A stretch of DNA of 43,772 nt from assembly GCA_021845505.1 (NCBI GenBank), contig JAJZVU010000003.1:114813-158584 (forward strand), in the 5' to 3' direction. Made by a program: the position numbers and the translations under genes. The stretch is from Pseudomonadota bacterium. Its GTDB lineage: Bacteria > Pseudomonadota > Gammaproteobacteria > Burkholderiales > Burkholderiaceae_C. The notes beneath the pieces are model-generated. The model was not told the origin of the DNA and did no database searches. It saw only the letters and a program-made list of their open reading frames with translations. Position 1 is the stretch's first letter. The number at the start of each line of letters is the position of its first letter. Below are positions 40,957 to 43,772 of the stretch, piece by piece.

Positions 40957-42201
40957 TCAATGCGCGACCGCCGCCGCGCCGTGTTCGTCGATCAGCCTTC
41001 CACTGTGGAATCGATCGAGGTTGAAGGCCGCATTCAGCTCGTGCGGCGCGTCGTTCGCGACGGTGTGCGCAAACACCCAGCCCGAGCCGGGAGTCGCCTT
41101 GAAGCCGCCGGTTCCCCAGCCGCAGTTGAAGTACAAGCCCCGCACGTCGGTCCTGGTGATGATCGGACAGGCATCGGGCGAGACGTCGACGATCCCGCCC
41201 CACTGGCGGTTCATGCGCACGCGCGACAGCACCGGGAACATTTCGACGATCGCCTGCAGCGTTCCCTCGATGACCTGGAAGCTCCCGCGTTGACCGTAGC
41301 CCGTGTACTGGTCCACGCCGGCTCCGATGACCAGGTCGCCCTTGTCGGACTGGCTGATGTAGGCGTGCACGGCGTTGGACATCACCACCGTGTCGATGAT
41401 CGGCTTGACGGGCTCGGAGACCAGGGCCTGCAGCGGATGGCTCTCCAGCGGCATGCGGATTCCCGCCATGTCCGCGATCACGCTGGTGTTGCCCGCCGCC
41501 ACGACGGCCACCTTGGGCGCGCGTATGAACCCGCGCACGGTATCGACGCCGACGACCGCGCCGTTGTCGCGGCGGATCCCGGTCACCGCGCAGTTCTGCA
41601 CGATGTCCACTCCCAGGGCGTCGGCGGCGCGAGCGAAGCCCCAGGCCACCGCGTCGTGGCGGGCCACGCCCGCGCGGGGCTGGAACGACGCGCCCAGCAC
41701 CGGGTAGCGGCTGTCGAGGTTGATGATGGGAACCATGTCCCGGATCTGCCCCGGCGACAGGTACACCGCATCGATTCCGTTCAGCCGGTTGGCGTTCACC
41801 CGGCGCTGCGTGTCCCGCACGTCCTGCAGGGTATGCGCGAGGTTCATCACCCCGCGCTGGCTGAACATCACGTTGTAGTTCAGGTCCTGCGACAGGCCCT
41901 CCCACAGCCGCATGGACTTCTCGTACAGGTTCGCCGCCTCGTCCCACAGGTAGTTCGAGCGCACGATGGTGGTGTTGCGCGCCGTGTTGCCGCCGCCGAT
42001 CCAGCCCTTCTCGAGCACGCACACGTTGCGCAGGCCGTGGTTCTTCGCCAGGTAGTAGGCCGTGGCCAGGCCGTGCCCTCCGCCGCCGACGACCACCACG
42101 TCGTACTCGCGACGCGGCTCGGGGCTGCGCCAGACGCGCTGCCAGTTCTCGTGGTAGGACAGCCCGTTGCGCAACAGGCTCCAGATCGAATAGCGCTTCA
42201 T
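40957..42201 (-). CDS. soxB: Sarcosine oxidase beta subunit
   Basis: 414 aa from ATG 42201. The FAD motif is [19 protein letters not shown]. The segment [17 protein letters not shown] carries the His to which FMN is covalently linked in characterised enzymes. The C-terminal [13 protein letters not shown] stretch reads [16 protein letters not shown]. SoxB oxidises sarcosine at FAD, and electrons pass to FMN and O2. It is preceded by sdaA after 10 bp in the operon. Confidence 0.95.
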   Translation of the reverse strand: MKRYSIWSLLRNGLSYHENWQRVWRSPEPRREYDVVVVGGGGHGLATAYYLAKNHGLRNVCVLEKGWIGGGNTARNTTIVRSNYLWDEAANLYEKSMRLWEGLSQDLNYNVMFSQRGVMNLAHTLQDVRDTQRRVNANRLNGIDAVYLSPGQIRDMVPIINLDSRYPVLGASFQPRAGVARHDAVAWGFARAADALGVDIVQNCAVTGIRRDNGAVVGVDTVRGFIRAPKVAVVAAGNTSVIADMAGIRMPLESHPLQALVSEPVKPIIDTVVMSNAVHAYISQSDKGDLVIGAGVDQYTGYGQRGSFQVIEGTLQAIVEMFPVLSRVRMNRQWGGIVDVSPDACPIITRTDVRGLYFNCGWGTGGFKATPGSGWVFAHTVANDAPHELNAAFNLDRFHSGRLIDEHGAAAVAH

Positions 42202-42211
42202 GATCGCCCTT

Positions 42212-43588
42212 TCAGCACTCGATGACATTGACGGCCAGGCCACCGCGCGAGGTTTCCTTGTACTTGCTCTTCATGTCCGCTCCGGTCTGCCGCATGGTGC
42301 GTATGACGTTGTCCAGCGAGACATAGTGGGTTCCGTCGCCTCGCAGCGCCATGCGCGCCGCGTTGACCGCCTTCACCGCCCCCATGGCATTGCGCTCGAT
42401 GCAGGGGATCTGCACCATGCCCCCCACCGGATCACAGGTCATGCCCAGGTTGTGCTCCATGCCGATCTCGGCGGCGTTCTCGACCTGTTCCGGAGTTCCG
42501 CCGAGAGCCGCCGCCAACCCCGCCGCCGCCATCGAGCACGCGACGCCGACCTCACCCTGGCATCCGACCTCCGCGCCGGAGATCGACGCGTTGTGCTTGT
42601 ACAGCAGGCCGATCGCGGCCGCGGTGAGCAGCAGGTCGAACTCGCCGCGCTCGTCGGCACCCGGGACGAACTTGCGGTAGTACTGGAGCACCGCCGGGAC
42701 GATGCCGGCGGCTCCGTTCGTCGGGGCGGTCACGATGCGCCCGCCGGCAGCGTTCTCCTCGTTCACCGCCATCGCGTACAGGTTGACCCAGTCGAGCATG
42801 CTCAGCGGATCGCGCAGGCTTTCCTCCGACCGCTCCTTGAGTTGTCGATACAGTTCGGACGCCCGCCGCTTCACGCCCATCGGGCCGGGCAGCGATCCCT
42901 GGGTCGCGCAGCCGCGGGCGATCGACGCGGCCATCGCATCGCGGATGCGGGCCAGTCCGCCGCGCACCTCGTCGGGGCTGCGCCACGAACACTCATTGCG
43001 CCACATGACCTGGGCGATACCCAGCCCGCTTTGCGCGCAGATGTCCAGGAGCTGCCGGGCCGAGGTGAATGCGTGCGGCGGCTCGTCGAGCGGGGCGCCC
43101 GCTTGCAGGCGCTCGCCCCGCGCATCCACCACGAAGCCGCCTCCCACCGAGTAGTACTCGCGCTGCAGCAGCAGTTCGCCCGCGCCGTCGCGGGCGCTCA
43201 GTCGCAACGCGTTGCTGTGCAGCGGCAGACGCTGGCGCGGCAGGTACTTCACGCAGGCGCGTTCGCTGAAGGCGATGGGCGTGCTCCCATGGAGCAGCAG
43301 CCGGCCGTCCGAACGAACCTGTTCGAGTCGCGACGCGATGTGGTCCGGATCGATCTCGTCGGGCGCATGGCCCTCGAGGCCGAGCACGATGGCCTTGTCG
43401 GTTCCGTGCCCCTTGCCGGTGGCGCCGAGCGAGCCGAAGAGCTCCACCCCGACCCCCTGCACCCGCTCCAGGAGCCCCTCGGCTCCCAGACAGCGCGCGA
43501 ACTCCCGCGCCGCGAGCATCGGCCCGACGGTGTGCGAGCTCGAAGGCCCGACGCCGACCTTGAACAAATCGAAGGTGCTGATCGCCAT
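42212..43588 (-). CDS. sdaA: L-serine ammonia-lyase (dehydratase), [4Fe-4S] type
   Basis: 458 aa from ATG 43588, a fused alpha-beta form of normal length. The start [21 protein letters not shown] and the Fe-S cysteines ([28 protein letters not shown]) are intact. It turns serine into pyruvate and ammonia with an oxygen-sensitive 4Fe-4S cluster. In this operon it drains serine made by GlyA from glycine and the methylene-THF released by sarcosine oxidation, giving complete assimilation of sarcosine. It lies 7 bp after glyA. Confidence 0.95.
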   Translation of the reverse strand: MAISTFDLFKVGVGPSSSHTVGPMLAAREFARCLGAEGLLERVQGVGVELFGSLGATGKGHGTDKAIVLGLEGHAPDEIDPDHIASRLEQVRSDGRLLLHGSTPIAFSERACVKYLPRQRLPLHSNALRLSARDGAGELLLQREYYSVGGGFVVDARGERLQAGAPLDEPPHAFTSARQLLDICAQSGLGIAQVMWRNECSWRSPDEVRGGLARIRDAMAASIARGCATQGSLPGPMGVKRRASELYRQLKERSEESLRDPLSMLDWVNLYAMAVNEENAAGGRIVTAPTNGAAGIVPAVLQYYRKFVPGADERGEFDLLLTAAAIGLLYKHNASISGAEVGCQGEVGVACSMAAAGLAAALGGTPEQVENAAEIGMEHNLGMTCDPVGGMVQIPCIERNAMGAVKAVNAARMALRGDGTHYVSLDNVIRTMRQTGADMKSKYKETSRGGLAVNVIEC

Positions 43589-43595
43589 GTTCGCC

Positions 43596-43772
43596 TCAGC
43601 GCCGCGCGTAGACCGGAAAACGCGCGCAGAGCTCGGCCACCTGCTCGCGCACCTGCCGCTCCACCGCGGCGTCGCCGAGGTGGTCGAGCACGTCGCACAC
43701 CAGTTCGGCGGTGCGGCGCGCCTGCTCGGCGGCGAAGCCACGGGTGGTGATCGCGGGCGTGCCGATGCGGAT
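43596..43772 (-). CDS. glyA: Serine hydroxymethyltransferase, C-terminal end only
   Basis: 58 codons and a stop at 43596; the rest lies beyond the window. The readable end, [13 protein letters not shown], then a helical tail and [11 protein letters not shown], is the characteristic SHMT C-terminus. The enzyme joins glycine and methylene-THF to form serine. Its placement upstream of sdaA and soxBDAG is the classic sarcosine-catabolism layout. Confidence 0.9.
   Translation of the reverse strand: MRIGTPAITTRGFAAEQARRTAELVCDVLDHLGDAAVERQVREQVAELCARFPVYARR

Noticed and set aside
1..43772. CRISPR arrays, tRNA or rRNA genes, insertion sequences, phage genes, toxin-antitoxin or defence systems
   Set aside because: None was seen on reading both strands: no regularly spaced repeats, no transposase-like or integrase-like frames, no recognisable tRNA ends.

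Overview
The window is GC-rich DNA (roughly two thirds G+C) with tightly packed, mostly catabolic genes. Tricarboxylate-type (TTT) and LIV-type transporters, many GntR, LysR, MarR and AraC regulators, and a heterotetrameric sarcosine oxidase operon suggest a metabolically versatile betaproteobacterium, probably Burkholderiales. That placement is inferred from gene content and codon bias only. I saw no tRNA, rRNA, CRISPR array, prophage or insertion sequence.

Layout. 1-879 (-): N-terminal part of a bacteriohemerythrin-PAS sensor. 1026-9335: a C1-linked catabolic island. It holds phyH-panB-purU (-), a divergent GntR regulator (+), and a branched-chain-type ABC importer (-) with a fused LivH-LivM permease. 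An 11-bp motif occurs in both control regions. The PanB homologue lacks two of the three metal ligands of pantothenate-pathway PanB. 9649-15600: a UbiE-like methyltransferase, a DAHP synthase, and an amidase/aldehyde dehydrogenase/3-hydroxyisobutyrate-dehydrogenase-like group. 15766-16315: a frameshifted orphan gene.

16248-27092: an aromatic-acid-type island. Reading along the minus strand it contains a GntR regulator, the alpha and beta subunits, Rieske ferredoxin and reductase of a class III-like Rieske oxygenase, an epimerase-like dehydrogenase and tctBA. A separate tctC gene and a divergent alpha/beta hydrolase lie further right. The GntR and tctC promoters are near copies: both have TTGACA, a 17-nt spacer and a TATNAT -10, followed by the same tandem direct repeat. 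This ties the orphan receptor to the tctBA/oxygenase operon as one regulon. The GntR mRNA is predicted to be nearly leaderless. A small DUF6455 gene between them has an FNR/Anr-like box at exactly -41.5 from a plausible start site.

27205-35611: small regulator-plus-enzyme units. These include DoxX and an F420-reductase-like gene with a divergent LysR, an unknown protein, AraC plus cupin, MarR plus DUF1398, and LysR divergent from an N-carbamoylsarcosine-amidohydrolase-like enzyme followed by a proton-symport MFS transporter. Several have clear palindromic operator candidates.

35718-43772 (-): glyA (partial)-sdaA-soxBDAG-folB-like-purU. Sarcosine oxidase yields glycine and methylene-THF, GlyA makes serine, SdaA makes pyruvate, and PurU frees THF as formate. 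The CSHase-like gene next door could supply sarcosine.
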